Source: DATFDN01 sp963762525
GTDB lineage: Bacteria > Pseudomonadota > Alphaproteobacteria > Acetobacterales > Acetobacteraceae
Length of the DNA: 64,000 nt
Reading direction: 5' to 3'
Assembly: GCA_963762525.1 (NCBI GenBank)
Contig: CAVXKT010000003.1
Span: forward strand, 124,001-188,000
Shown: positions 1 to 11,169 of the stretch, piece by piece
How positions within the stretch are numbered: the stretch's first letter is position 1
Layout of the letters: each line of letters starts with the position of its first letter
Program-made: the position numbers and the translations under genes
Notes under the pieces: model-generated
Databases searched by the model: none
Seen by the model: the letters and a program-made list of their open reading frames with translations, nothing else
Told to the model about the DNA's origin: nothing

Positions 1-2996
1 TACGGCGATGGCAGGGGGCGCCGCCGACTCGGCGAAGCCGTCGAGAAGTGGCGGGAGGCGCAGCGCCAAGCCGACGATTGTTCGGTAAAGCCGCGCGACT
101 GGGACGAGGCGGCGCGAGCGAATGCCGAGGCCACAGACGCGATCGCGGGCGTGCAGAAGCAGGCTCGCGAGTTCGGGGCCGAGCGCAGCCGATTGGAGAG
201 GGTGCGCCGCACCGCCCCCATTCTGGCGCGGCTCGACGAGGCGCGGCGGCGCTTTGATGCGCATCGTGATGCGCCGACACTGCCCGAGGGGTCGCAGGAG
301 CGTCTGTCCAATCTCATTCGCGCGCGCGAGGATGGCGCGCGGGATCTGGCGCGGGAGGCGGGAGAGATCGAACGCCGCGCCGCCGAGCGGGAAGCGCTTC
401 CACGCGATCCCGAAATTCTCGAAGTGCAGGACGCCATCGAACTCGCTCGCCGAGCGCCGCGCCGGCGCAATCGAGGCGCAGAACGAGCTTCCGGCGATCA
501 CCGCAGCAGCCGCCGAGACGCGCGCGAAGCTGCTCGCCGCCATCGACGAACTCGGTCTCGGGCTCTCCATCGACGCCGCCCGAGAGGCACTGCCGGGCGG
601 CGGATCGAGGAAGACCGTGCAGCGGCTCATCACCGCCCATGCCGCGCTGCTGAGCGCGCTGGAGACCAACCGGACCAACCTCACATTGGCGAGCCGACGA
701 CGCGACGAAGCTGCCGAGAAGCTGCGCATTGCCGCGGTCCCGAATGTGGCGGCTGGCTTTCGGCAGGCCATCGATGAGGCGAAGTCCGAGCAGCGAATCG
801 AAGCCGATCTCGATGAGGCGCGACGTGAGCGGGAAGCGGTCGAGCGGGTAGCCGACACGGCGCTGCGAACCTTGACGCTGTGGCGTGGGGATGCGACCGG
901 ACTCGCTTCGCTCGCCCTGCCGCTGCCGGGCGACGAGGCCGAGGCGGCGCGTCGGCTCGAGGAGACGGCGAAGAAGCTCGAAGAGGCGAAGCAGTGCGCC
1001 GAACGGCTCAGAAGCGAGTTGTCGGCGCTCGAAGAGCGCGTTGCGCGCCTTGAGAGCGGCGAGGCGGTGCCGACGCCCGACATCGTGGCGGGTGCGCGAA
1101 GTCGCCGCGACCGCGCTTGGCGGCTGGTCCGGCGCGCTTTGGACGGCGCCGTGCCCGCGCCATCCGAGCTTGCCGATCTGCCGAGCGGCGATCTGGCCGA
1201 CGGCTTCGAGGTGCTTCGCGACGAAGCCGATCGCCTCTCCGACCGTCGGGCCGACGAGGCGCAGCGCGTGGCGGATTATCTGGCGTGCTGCGCGCAACGC
1301 AATCTGGTTTGCGATCGAATTCGCGCGGAGGCGGAAACGATCACCGCCCGGGCGGCGGAGGCGGAGACCGCAAGGGCCGATTGGCTGCAGCTCTGGCGGC
1401 CCTGCGGCCTGATCCCCGGAGCGCCCGCCGCGATGCAGCAATGGCGACGGGATCGGGCCGAGGTTGTCGCGCATCAACTGGGGGCGGACAAGGCGCGCCG
1501 GAACTGTGAGGATCTGGCCGCTCGCCGGGATCGCGCCCGGGCGGGCCTCGCCGAATTCGTCCCGTTGAGCCACCCCGAAGAGACGCTCGCATCGCTGCTG
1601 CGCCGCTGCGAACAAAGCTGCGCCGCCGCCGAACAGGGGCAACAACAATACGTTCAGCTCGAACGCGGCCTGCAGCAGGAAGAGCAACGCCTCAAGGAAA
1701 GCGAGCAACTGGTCGCGGCCGCCAACGGCAAGTTCGAAGATTGGCGCGGCGAGTGGAGCCGGGGGATCCTGGCCCTGGGTTTTCCTGCCGAGGCCTCCGT
1801 CGATGCGGCCGGGGCGGCGCTCGACGCGTGGGCGAAGATCGCCGAACTTTTGCCCTCCTGGCAATCCGAGCAGCAGCGACTGGCGCAAAGGCAGGCGGCG
1901 ATCGAGAGCTTCGTCGCCGAGGTCGAAACCCTCCAGGCGGCTCTCGGCGACCGTTCCGAGGAACCGAAGCCGGCCGTTGTCGCTCGTCTGCACCGGCGCT
2001 TGAGCTCGGTGCGCGACGCCGGCCGCGCGGCCGACGATCTGCGCCGGCAGATCGTCGAGCACGACGCGGCTCGGGCCGAGGCGGAGCATCGTGTCGCCGA
2101 TTCGACGGCGCAGCTCGACGCGCTGCATCGATCCGCCGGCGTCACCGGCGATGCGGAACTTCAGCAGGCCATCGAGCGCGCGTCGGCGCGGGCTGCGGCG
2201 GCTGCCGACGTCGCGCGGTTGGAGCGCGAGCTTCTGGAGCGGGGCGACGGCGGGGATGAGGCCGCACTCCGCGCCGAAGCCGATGCGGTGGATATCGAAT
2301 TCGGCGCCGGCTCGTCTCCATGAAATCGAGGCCGAACTGCAAACGATTGCGGGGCGCCGCGACACACTGACCGCCGAGCGCACCCGCGCCGAACTCCGCA
2401 TTGCCGAAATGCAGTGCGGCATGGACGCTGCCGCGCACGCGCAGCGTGCCGCTGATGCCCTCGCGGAAGCGCGAGCGGCGGCCGAACGCTATGCCCGGCT
2501 GCACGTGGCGCGGGTGCTGCTCCGCGCCGGCATCGAGCGCTTTCGCGCCGAGCAGCAGGACCCGATGCTGCGTCGCGCTGGAGAGCATTTTGCGCTGCTG
2601 ACCGGTGGACGCTACGCACGGCTGACCGCCGATCAGGACGCTGCGGGCCGGACCATCCTGCTCGCGATTTGCGCCCGCGGCAGCGAGTGCCCGATCGAGG
2701 CGCTGAGCGAAGGAACGCGCGATCAGCTCTATCTCGCGTTGCGCATCGCCGCCATTGAGGCGCAGGCAAACGGCGGCGAGCGGCTGCCCTTCATCGCCGA
2801 TGACCTGCTGGTGAATTTCGACGATCAGCGCGCCGCCGCGGCAATCCGACTGCTGCGGCGCCTCGGGGCGGTGACGCAGGTCATTTTGTTCACCCACCAC
2901 GAGCACATCGCGAACCTGGCCGCCGAGCAGCGGGGGGTCGCGGTTCTGCGGCTGCCGTCACCGCTGGCGACGATCGCCGCGCTGGCCGCGGAGTGA
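1..2996 (+). CDS. YhaN-type AAA ATPase (SMC-like), 3' part, frameshifted
   Basis: C-terminal part of a large SMC/Rad50-like ATPase of the YhaN (AAA_27) family; the N-terminal Walker A part lies before the window. The reading frame is open from base 1. Most of the visible protein is Glu/Arg/Ala-rich and charged, as in a long coiled coil. The end carries the ATPase C-half: an ABC-type signature (LSEGTRDQLYLALRIA), a Walker B (LPFIADDLLVNFDD) and a switch-like FTHHEH, which fit YhaN proteins closely. Such proteins are usually encoded next to a YhaO-like nuclease and are thought to act on DNA ends; the partner is not visible here. The frame changes near 440 and near 2310, most easily explained by single-base errors. 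Family assignment is firm, the role is inferred. Confidence 0.85.
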
Positions 2997-3157
2997 CGCC
3001 GGGCCGGACCAGCACCGGCCATGGCCGCCCCGGCGTGCGGCAGGTTCTGTTCAACTCCGTGCGCGCCACGATCCGCCATGACCAGGCAATGCGCGCCACC
3101 CATGAGCGGCTGGTCACGCACAACCATCGCCCCGCACACCGCCCCTCACGTCTCGGG

Positions 3158-3673
3158 TCATATTACGTCAACCGGATAGTTCCCATCGCGCAGCTGCGGG
3201 TTGTCGAATAGCGGGTTGCGCATCCGCCACATTGCCTCCCGCAGCGCCGCCGCCAGCTCGCGCCGTTCCGCCTCGCCCAGTGCGGCGCCGATCTCCTCGC
3301 TGGCGTCGCGGCAGGCGAGCAGCAGCCGGGGCACCCGGGCCGGTTCTTCCTTCAGCACCACGTTCAGCCACGCGGACGGGAGTCGGCGTTCATGGCACCG
3401 TCCGCCGGCATCGGTGCGTGTCACCGACAACGTCGCCGCGGTCAGCACCACAAGCTCGGAGGCGCGCGCGTGGCGCGCGTTGAGGCCGAGCAGCCCCAGC
3501 GCCAGCGCGACCTCGACGACACCGAACGCCACCGCCGGCCAGGCACCGAGGAGCCAGACCCGGATCGCGATCAGCGTGCTGACGCCGGCGATGAACGCGG
3601 CGAGCAACCGGAGGCCGCGGCGGGAGAGGCTGCGATGCGGCACGATCAGCGCCTGGAAGAGGACGGTGTCCAT
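3158..3673 (-). CDS. DUF2244 domain-containing membrane protein
   Basis: About 171 residues from the ATG at 3673; an in-frame ATG lies further upstream but would add a proline-rich tail untypical of the family. After a short N-terminus (MDTVLFQALIVPHRSLSRRG) come two hydrophobic segments at roughly residues 22-65, separated by a short turn, then a basic soluble domain with a conserved-looking end (WRMRNPLFDN). This is the layout of DUF2244 proteins, small integral membrane proteins of alphaproteobacteria with no established function. It lies just downstream of prpE on the same strand and may share its transcript. Confidence 0.8.
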   Translation of the reverse strand: MDTVLFQALIVPHRSLSRRGLRLLAAFIAGVSTLIAIRVWLLGAWPAVAFGVVEVALALGLLGLNARHARASELVVLTAATLSVTRTDAGGRCHERRLPSAWLNVVLKEEPARVPRLLLACRDASEEIGAALGEAERRELAAALREAMWRMRNPLFDNPQLRDGNYPVDVI

Positions 3674-3710
3674 CGGCGGATTCAGATCACGTAAATAGAG
3701 CCGCGCGTCA

Positions 3711-5667
3711 TTAGCCGCGCGCCTCGTCTCGCTCTCCGCCCACGGGGGCGGACAGCGAGGTTGGCCGTCCTCCTGCGTTCGCAGAAGCCCCAATACCCAG
3801 CACCGCCTCAACCTCCGCCAGCGCCGCCGGGTCCTCGATCGTCGGCGGCGTCGTCACCGCCTCGCCATCCGCCATCGCGCGGATCGTGCCGCGCAGAATT
3901 TTCCCCGAGCGGGTTTTGGGCAATCGCGGCACCACGCGGGCATCGCGGAACGCCGCCACCGGTCCGATGCGCTCGCGGATCAGCGCCACCAATTCGCCCG
4001 CCACCTCGCTCTCCGCCCGGTTCACCCCGGCCTTCAACACCACCAGCCCCAGCGGCACCTGCCCCTTCAGCGCGTCACGCACGCCGATCACCGCGCATTC
4101 GGCGACGTTCTCGTGCCCGGCCAGCACCTCCTCCATCGCCCCGGTGGAGAGCCGGTGCCCGGCGACATTGATGATGTCGTCCGTTCGGCCCATCACCAGG
4201 ACATCGCCCGCCGCGTCGATAATCCCGGCATCGCCGCTGCGATACCAACCCGGGAAGTCTGAGAGATAGGCGCGCCGGAATCCCTCGTCGTCATCCCAGA
4301 GCGTCGGCGCGCAGCCGGGCGGCAGGGGCAGGCGAAGGCAGAGATTGCCGGTCTCGTCGGGGCCGAGTTCGCGCCCCGAATCGTCGAGCGCGCGCAGGTC
4401 GTAGCCGGGGCACGGCCGACCGCCGGAGCCGGGGCGGAAGGGAAACAGCCCGAAGTCGCGGAATCCGGCGGTGATCGGCCATCCGGTCTCGGTCTGCCAC
4501 CAGTGATCGACGACCGGCTTGCCGAGCCGCTCGGCGGCCCACAGGGCGGTCGGCGGATCGCAGCGCTCGCCGGCGAGGTAGAGCGCCTCCAGTCGGCCGA
4601 GATCATGAGGCGCCATCAGCAAGCCGTCCGGGTCCTGCTGCTTGATCGCGCGGATCGCGGTGGGCGCGGTGAACAGCACGTTGACCCCGTGTTGGGCCGC
4701 GACCCGCCACAGCGCGCCGGCATCCGGCGTGCCCACCGGCTTGCCCTCATACATGACCGAGGTGCAGCCGCGCAGCAGCGGCGCATAGACGATGTAGCTA
4801 TGTCCGACCACCCAGCCGACATCGGAGGCGGCCCAGTAGGTGTCGCCGGCATCGACGCCGTAGATCATTCGCATCGAATTCCACAGCGCGACCGCGTGCC
4901 CGCCGTTGTCGCGCACCACGCCCTTGGGGCGGCCGGTGGTGCCGGAGGTGTAGAGGATGTAGAGCGGATCGGTCGCTTCGACGGAGACCGGCGGATGCGG
5001 CCGGCCGGCGGCCTCGGCTTCCGCCAAGTCCTCGTCGCGTCCGGCCACCAGGTCGGCGCGGAGCGCCGCGCGCTGCAGGATCAGGCATCGCTCGGGCTGG
5101 TGCGGCGACAGCGCGATGGCGGCGTCGAGCAGCGGCTTGTAGGCGACCACGCGGCCCGGTTCGAGCCCGCACGACGCCGAGACGATCACCTTGGGCTTGG
5201 CGTCGGCGATGCGCGCCGCCAGCTCGGCCGCCGCGAAGCCGCCGAAGACCACCGAGTGCACGGCGCCGAGCCGCGCGCAGGCGAGCATGGCGACGACGGC
5301 CTCGGGCACCATCGGCAGATAGATCACCACCCGGTCGCCGACGCCGACGCCGCGCGAAGCCAGCGCGCCGGCGAAGCGGGCGACGCGATCGGTGAGCGCG
5401 CCATACGTGAAGGTCTCGATCCGGCCTTCCATGGCGCTGTCCCAGATCAGCGCCGGTTGCGCGCCGCGCCCGGCGGCGACGTGGCGATCGAGGCAGTTGA
5501 AGGCGGTGTTGAGCCGCCCGCCGGCGAACCAGCGCCCGAAGGGACCGGAATGACGATCGAAAACCGTGTCCCAGCGCCGATCCCAGGCGATGCCCTCGGC
5601 AATCGTCGCCCACCAAGCCTCGGGGTCTTGCCGCCAAGCTCGCGTACGCGGAGGCGTAGTCGGTCAT
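3711..5667 (-). CDS. prpE: Propionyl-CoA synthetase (PrpE-like), one frameshift
   Basis: ANL-family acyl-CoA ligase of about 650 residues that activates propionate (or acetate) to its CoA ester through an acyl-adenylate. The P-loop reads YTSGTTGRPKGVVRDNGGHA; the VVRDNGGH extension is typical of PrpE rather than of Acs. Further motifs are WWQTETGWPI (A5) and YRSGDAG (A7), and the C-terminal lysine motif is RTRSGKILRGTIR-like (KTRSGKILRG). The start is taken at the ATG at 5667 (MTDYASAYAS), which gives the normal N-terminal WRQDPEAWWATIAEG segment once one extra base near 5636 is removed. The rest is intact. No prpBCD genes are nearby, so it may act in general propionate scavenging. Confidence 0.88.
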
Positions 5668-5682
5668 CGGGGTGGCCTTCCG

Positions 5683-5771
5683 GGCAATCGCGTCGGGAGC
5701 ATCGCCCGCCCGGGCGTGCCCGGCAATCGCCCGCCGGGGCGTGCGCGGCAATCGGCCGCCGGGGCCCGGGT
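5683..5771. repeat. Short GC-rich tandem repeat upstream of prpE
   Basis: Three imperfect copies of a unit of about 25 bases beginning ggcaatcg and ending in a cgccgggg-type core. Copies 2 (5722-5746) and 3 (5747-5771) are directly adjacent; copy 1 is interrupted by about 15 bases. The block lies in the leader of prpE on the minus strand. No coding or RNA function can be assigned. Confidence 0.6.
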
Positions 5772-5878
5772 CCTGGCGGCCACACCGACACGATTTGTCA
5801 CCGTCGGACACGCTTCCGTCCTTGTTTCGGTCACATTCGCCCGCCTAGTTTCAGCCACTTGCATCGTGGAACAGGACC

Positions 5879-6034
5879 ATGAGCCCGCACGACTTTCGGC
5901 GCATCGCTCTGGCTCACGACCTGTTGGCTCGGGCGCTTCCCGATGCTCTGCCGCGGGTGCGGCCGACGGATCAGGTGGCGCCGTCGGAAGACCGCGGCCC
6001 CGCCATCCGAGCGGAGGCCGACCAAGCCGGTTGA
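5879..6034 (+). CDS. Possible small ORF, 51 codons, unknown
   Basis: An ATG-started frame of 51 codons (MSPHDFRRIALAHDLLARAL...) ending in TGA, with an amphipathic, Ala/Leu/Arg-rich first half. It sits between prpE and the large oxidoreductase on the plus strand. There is no clear ribosome binding site and no family is recognised. It could be chance in high-GC DNA. Confidence 0.25.
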   Translation: MSPHDFRRIALAHDLLARALPDALPRVRPTDQVAPSEDRGPAIRAEADQAG

Positions 6035-6129
6035 AGGCCGCCGTGGGGGTCCCGATCTAAGTCTCGCGCGGCTTGCCGGTCGCGCCGGCGCGTGGCATGG
6101 CCCCGCCTCACCGTAACCTCCGAGCCTGC

Positions 6130-9100
6130 ATGGATGCTCCCGGTGCCGACGCTCCCGCCTTGGGGTTCGGCCTCACATTTGCCGATCTTGCGCGCCGTGA
6201 GGGGCTGATCCGCCTCGACCGCGCCTTTCTCGACGTGCTCGTGGGCGAGGACGCGACGTTACACGGGCGTCTGCTCGCCGCGCGCGCCACGCCGGAGGCG
6301 CTCAGCGCGAAGCAGGAGGGCGAGTTGGTGGTGGCGCTCGGCCCGGCGGTCGATAGTTTCGTCGCCGAGCTGTTCGGCATCGCGGCCGAAGTCGGGGCGC
6401 TCAACCGCGCCACCCTCGTGCTCGATCCGATCCATGCCTGCAAGCGGCTGTTCGTGCAACGCCAGGCGGTGCGGCGATATCCCGATCCCTCCGGCTTCGA
6501 CGGCCGGGCGTTGGGCGCGGAGTTGGAAACGCGCTTCGACGAGGCGCTTGTCGGAGGAGAGCTTCGCCCGCCACGTCACGCATTGGGAGAAGTCGGCGGA
6601 TGCCGAGGCGCTCGACACTGCCGCGCGCTACGCCGCTTGGGCCACTCTCACGCCGGCGGGACGCGCGGCGCACGCGGGCGGGACGCTGTTCCGGGTTCCG
6701 CACAAGATCGACCCGATGCATCTGGTTCCGGTGGAGACGATCGAGCGCGAGGGCGTGACCATGCTGCGCCTGCCCGAGACGGCATGGCGGCATCGCGACG
6801 GGTTCGGGCTGACCGATGCGGGGATGGGACCGCAGCAGGCTCTCGATCAGATGAACTACTGCATCTGGTGCCACACCCAGGAGAAGGATTTCGTGCAGCA
6901 AGGGCCTGAAGGAGCGTAAGACCGGCGGCTATCAGAAATCCGCCTTCGGCGTTCCGCTGACGGGCTGCCCGCTCGACGAGAAGATCAGCGAGATGCACAC
7001 GCTGCGCGCGCAAGGCAGCGTGCTCGGCGCCTTCGCCGCGATCGCGGTGGACAACCCGATGATGGCGGCGACCGGTCATCGCATCTGCAACGACTGCATG
7101 AAGGCCTGCATCTTCCAGAAGCAGGAGCCGGTGGACATCCCGCAGGCCGAGACCTCGATCCTCAAGGACGTTTTGGCGCTGCCTTGGGGGTTCGAGATCT
7201 ACAGCCTGCTGACGCGCTGGAACCCACTCGACATCCGACGCCCGCTGCCGCGGCCCGACAGCGGCCGCAAGGTGCTGATCGTCGGTCTCGGCCCGGCGGG
7301 GTTTACCCTGGCGCACCACCTGATGAACGACGGCCACACCATCGTCGCCATCGACGGGCTGAAGATCGAGCCGCTGGGCTTCGACCCGACGCGGCCGATC
7401 GAGCGCGCCGAATCGTTGTTCGAGAACCTCGACGACCGGGTGATGGCGGGGTTCGGCGGCGTCGCCGAATACGGCATCACGGTGCGCTGGAACAAGAACT
7501 ACCTGAAACTGGTGCGCCTGCTTCTGGAACGGCGTCCGCAATTCGCCCATTTCGGCGGCGTGCGCTTCGGCGGCGGCGCCACGCTGTCGATCGACGACGC
7601 CCTGGCGATGGGCTTCGATCACATCGCGCTCTGCATGGGCGCCGGGCGGCCGACCATCCTCGACATTCCGAACGGGCTCGCGCGCGGCGTGCGCGCGGCC
7701 TCGGACTTCCTGATGGCGTTGCAGCTCACCGGCGCCGCCAAGACCGCCTCGATCGCCAACCTGCAACTGCGGCTGCCCGTTGTGGTGATCGGCGGCGGGC
7801 TGACGGCGATCGACACCGCGACCGAGAGCCTCGCCTACTATGTGCGCCAGGTGGAGAAATTCGCCGCCCGCTACCGCACGCTGGCGGCCGAGCGGGGCGA
7901 GGCGGAGGTGCGCCGCGCCTGGACCGCCGAGGAGGCGGAGATCGCCGACGAGTTCCTGGCCCATGCGGCTGCGATCGGGGACGAGCGTGCGGCGGCGGCG
8001 AAGCAGGGCAGGGCGCCGGCGCTCGCCCCGCTGCTCGATGCATGGGGCGGGGCGACCATCGCCTATCGGCGGCGGCTGATCGACAGCCCCTCCTACACGC
8101 TGAATCACGAGGAGGTCGCCAAGGCGCTGGAGGAGGGGGTGCGCTTCGCCGAGTATCTCACGCCGCGAGCGGTGGAGGTGGACCGCTTCGGCCACGCCGC
8201 CGGCCTGCGCGTCGCGCGCGCCGACGGGTCGGAGCAAAATCTGCCGGCCCGCGCCATCCTGGTCGCCGCCGGCACCCAGCCCAACACCGTGCTGGCGCGC
8301 GAGGATCGCCGGGTGCTTCTGGACGGCAAGTATTTCCAGGCGCTGGACGAGGACGGCAATCCGGTCACGCCGGCGCGCGCCTTCGCCAAGCCGGAAACGG
8401 CGCAAGTACTGATGCACCGCGCCCCCGACGGGCGCTTCATCAGCTTCTTCGGCGACCTGCACCCGAGCTTCTTCGGCAACGTGGTGAAGGCCATGGGCGG
8501 CGCTAAGCGGGGCTATCCGGTGGTGACGCGCGCATTGTCGGCGCGGCCGCCGACGGCCGTCTCCGGCGCGGCGCTGCTGGCGCGCTGTCGCGACGAATTG
8601 CGCGCCACGGTCCATGCGGTGCATCGGCTGACGCCGACCATCGTCGAGGTGGTGGTCCGTGCGCCGGCCGCCGCGCGCGCCTTCCGGCCGGGTCAGTTCT
8701 ACCGCTTGCAGAATTACGAGATGTTGGCGCCGCGGCTCGACGAGCCTTCTGGTGCCACCGTGCTGACCATGGAGGGGCTGGCGATGACCGGCGCCTGGAC
8801 CGACTCGGAGGCCGGCCTGGTGTCGGTGATCGTGCTGGAGATGGGCGGTAGCTCCGATCTTTGTGCCGCGCTACGCCCCGGCGAGCCGGTGGTGCTGATG
8901 GGGCCGACCGGGACGCCGACGGAGATCATGGCGAACGCGACGGTGGCGCTGGTCGGCGGCGGCTTGGGCAATGCCGTGCTGTTCTCGATCGGCGCGGCGC
9001 TGCGCGCGGCGGGCTCGCGAGTGATCTATTTCGCCGGCTACAAGCAGATGCGGGACCGCTACAAGACCGCCGACATCGAGCGCGCCGCCGATGTCGTCGT

Positions 9101-9605
9101 CTGGTGCTGCGACGAGGCGCCGGGATTCGTGCCCAACCCCGCGCGTCCGCAGGATCGCGGCTTCGTCGGCAATATCGTTCAAGCGATGTCGGCCTATGCC
9201 GAGGGACGGCTCGGCCCGCCCGCCATCCCGCTCGCCGATGCCGACGAGATGATCGTGATCGGCTCGGACGGCATGATGCGCGCCGTCGGCGCGGCGCGGC
9301 ACGCCATTCTGGCGCCGTTCCTGAAGCCCGGCGCGCGGGCCGTGGGGTCGATCAACAGCCCGATGCAGTGCATGATGAAGGAGGTCTGCGCGCAATGTCT
9401 GCAACCGCATGTCGATCCGGCGAGCGGCGAGCGCAGCGTGGTGTTCTCCTGCTTCAACCAGGATCAGGCGCTGGACCAGGTGGACTTTGCGGCGCTGCAT
9501 GAGCGGCTGGGGCAGAACACCGCGCAGGAGAAGCTGACGGCGCAGTGGGTGGACCGCGCGCTGCGACTTTTGGGCGCGCGGCCCTCACCCGCCGAGGTAG
9601 CCTAG
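6130..9605 (+). CDS. Large FAD/Fe-S pyridine-nucleotide oxidoreductase (GltD-like + PyrK/FNR-like fusion)
   Basis: About 1,150 residues once two single-base insertions (near 6549 and 6894) are removed; the second correction restores a cysteine in CIWCHTQEKDFC. Order of parts: a helical N-terminal domain; a cysteine-rich segment with CIWC and CNDCMKACIF motifs resembling the Fe-S region of GltD; a Rossmann domain opening VLIVGLGPAGFTLAHHL; a second nucleotide-binding stretch VVVIGGGLTAIDTATE; then a ferredoxin-reductase/PyrK-like domain (FRPGQFYRLQNYE, VALVGGGLGNAVLFSIG) ending in a CMMKEVCAQC...C cluster like the 2Fe-2S site of PyrK. It should move electrons between NAD(P)H, flavins and Fe-S centres; the partner is unknown. 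The ATG at 6130 is chosen; one at 6073 is possible. The stop shares a CTAG with the convergent CHRD gene. Confidence 0.82.
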
Positions 9606-10102
9606 CTGCTGCTCGCCGGTTCCATCTGGCCGCGGATGGCGCCGGCGGGGAATTGCTTGGTGTGCACGTTCACGTACCACTGACCGGACATGAGCTGCTG
9701 CTGCTGCTCCGGCGTCAGAGTGGCGGTGCCCCTGATCGGGCTCTTCGGATTGTTTCCGAGCGGGACCACGACGCCGGCATTCTGGCCTTGCGCGGCCGGG
9801 CCATGGAAGTGCGCCGCCGTCGCCGGCCCGTTCAGGCCCTGCCAGCGCACCGTGTAGGTCAGTTTGTGCGTGGTCGGGTTCAGCTGCGCGGTCGCCGTCC
9901 CGGTCCCCTTGGAGGCGGTAGCGGGGCTCTCCTGCGAGCCGTTCATGGTGGCCTTGAAGGAGTCGTTCTGCACCATGCCGGCGCTTGAGGCGGGTGCGCC
10001 GTTGGTCGTAGCCGGCGCGGTGGTGGTTTGCTGTGCGCTTGCCGTCGTGACCAGGCCGGCGGCAGCGAGGATGGTGACGGCGAGCAGCGATCGACGGAAC
10101 AT
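9602..10102 (-). CDS. CHRD domain-containing secreted protein
   Basis: 166 residues with an N-terminal signal peptide (MFRRSLLAVTILAAAGL, predicted cleavage after ASA at residue 23), then a Thr/Ala/Gln-rich linker and one CHRD domain with TAAHFHGPAA, NPKSPIRGTATLT and YVNVHTKQFPAGAIRGQ motifs. Bacterial CHRD proteins are exported and of unsettled function. The start at 10102 is supported by an AGGAGG six bases upstream. It converges with the oxidoreductase gene, overlapping by 4 bp. Confidence 0.88.
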   Translation of the reverse strand: MFRRSLLAVTILAAAGLVTTASAQQTTTAPATTNGAPASSAGMVQNDSFKATMNGSQESPATASKGTGTATAQLNPTTHKLTYTVRWQGLNGPATAAHFHGPAAQGQNAGVVVPLGNNPKSPIRGTATLTPEQQQQLMSGQWYVNVHTKQFPAGAIRGQMEPASSS

Positions 10103-10191
10103 GCGACCTCCTGAAGATGCCGGCAGGCCGATCCAGCCGGGGCGGCCGGCATTCAGGCAAGGAACGAAGAGGCGCGCAAGGGCTTGCCTGT

Positions 10192-11139
10192 TCAGTTCTC
10201 TCCCAGCGCCGCCGCCAGCTCGCTCCATTCGCGTTTGCCGAGCCCGCTTGCCTCCTGCGTCACGCGCTCGCCGGCGATCATCCGTCGCACCACGGCGAGC
10301 ATCGGCGCCGACAGCGTGACGGCGCCCAGTCGGTAGTCCAGGAAAGCGGCAAAGGCGGCCGGCACCCAGGCGCGCACGGTCTCCCGCATCGCTTCGGCAT
10401 AGGCGCGGATCTCGTATTGCGCATGCGCATCGCCGCGCAGCGCGAGGAAATGCAGCAGATTGTGCAGGTCGGTTTTCCAGTACCACTGGGTATAGGTGTT
10501 GAGCGTCAGATTCATCCGCGCCAACTCCCGCGCGAGCCCGGCGCGCGCCGGGTCGGCGGGCTTCTCCGGCTCATCCTCGTTCAGCATCCAGGCGTAGTGA
10601 TCGTAGCAGCGCGCCGCGTCCGCGCGCAGCAGATCGAGGACGCGTTCCGCCTCCGCCGCCGCCAGCACGGCGCCGCGGCCTTGTCGGTTCACCGACGACT
10701 GCGCCGCCAGGTGCTCGGGGGCGGGAAGATAGAACTCCCGGTCCAGCACCGAATAGCGGGCGGAGATTTCGTTCACGTTGGCGGTGCGATGGCGGATCCA
10801 CTGCCGGGCGACGAAGATCGGCAGCTTCACGTGGTATTTGATCTCGCACATCTCGAACGGGGTCGAGTGGCGGTGCCGCATCAGATAGCGAATCAGCCCG
10901 GCATCCTCGGTGACGCGGCGCGTGCCGCGCCCGTAGGAGACACGCGCCGCCTGGACGATCGCGCCGTCGTCGCCCATGTAGTCGATCACCCGCACGAAGC
11001 CATGATCGAGCACCGGCAGCGCCCGGAACAGCATCGCCTCCAGCGCCGGCACGGTCGGCCGCAAGGTGTCGGCGGCGCGTCCGCGGGCGGCTTCGATCTC
11101 GCGATGCTGTACGGGGGTCAGGGGCACGCGCGACTCCAC
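10192..11139 (-). CDS. thyX: Flavin-dependent thymidylate synthase ThyX
   Basis: 315 residues, intact. ThyX makes dTMP from dUMP with methylenetetrahydrofolate, FAD and NADPH, in the cytoplasm. The signature RHR-x7-S is present as RHRTANVNEIS (residues 116-126), followed by ARYS. The FAD/dUMP-contacting segment RYLMRHRHSTPFEMCEIKYH and the YTQWYWKTDLHNLLHFLALR helix also match. It is transcribed away from ssrA; the roughly 40 bp between its start and the tmRNA contain an AT-rich ttatata element that could serve either promoter. Confidence 0.96.
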   Translation of the reverse strand: MESRVPLTPVQHREIEAARGRAADTLRPTVPALEAMLFRALPVLDHGFVRVIDYMGDDGAIVQAARVSYGRGTRRVTEDAGLIRYLMRHRHSTPFEMCEIKYHVKLPIFVARQWIRHRTANVNEISARYSVLDREFYLPAPEHLAAQSSVNRQGRGAVLAAAEAERVLDLLRADAARCYDHYAWMLNEDEPEKPADPARAGLARELARMNLTLNTYTQWYWKTDLHNLLHFLALRGDAHAQYEIRAYAEAMRETVRAWVPAAFAAFLDYRLGAVTLSAPMLAVVRRMIAGERVTQEASGLGKREWSELAAALGEN

Positions 11140-11169
11140 ATTTCGAATCGCCTCCCTTATATACGGAGC

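Noticed and set aside
314..2422. Long open frame of about 700 codons antisense to the YhaN-type ATPase
   Set aside because: High-GC shadow of a Glu/Arg-rich coiled coil; no domain or ribosome site, and the sense strand carries clear ATPase motifs.
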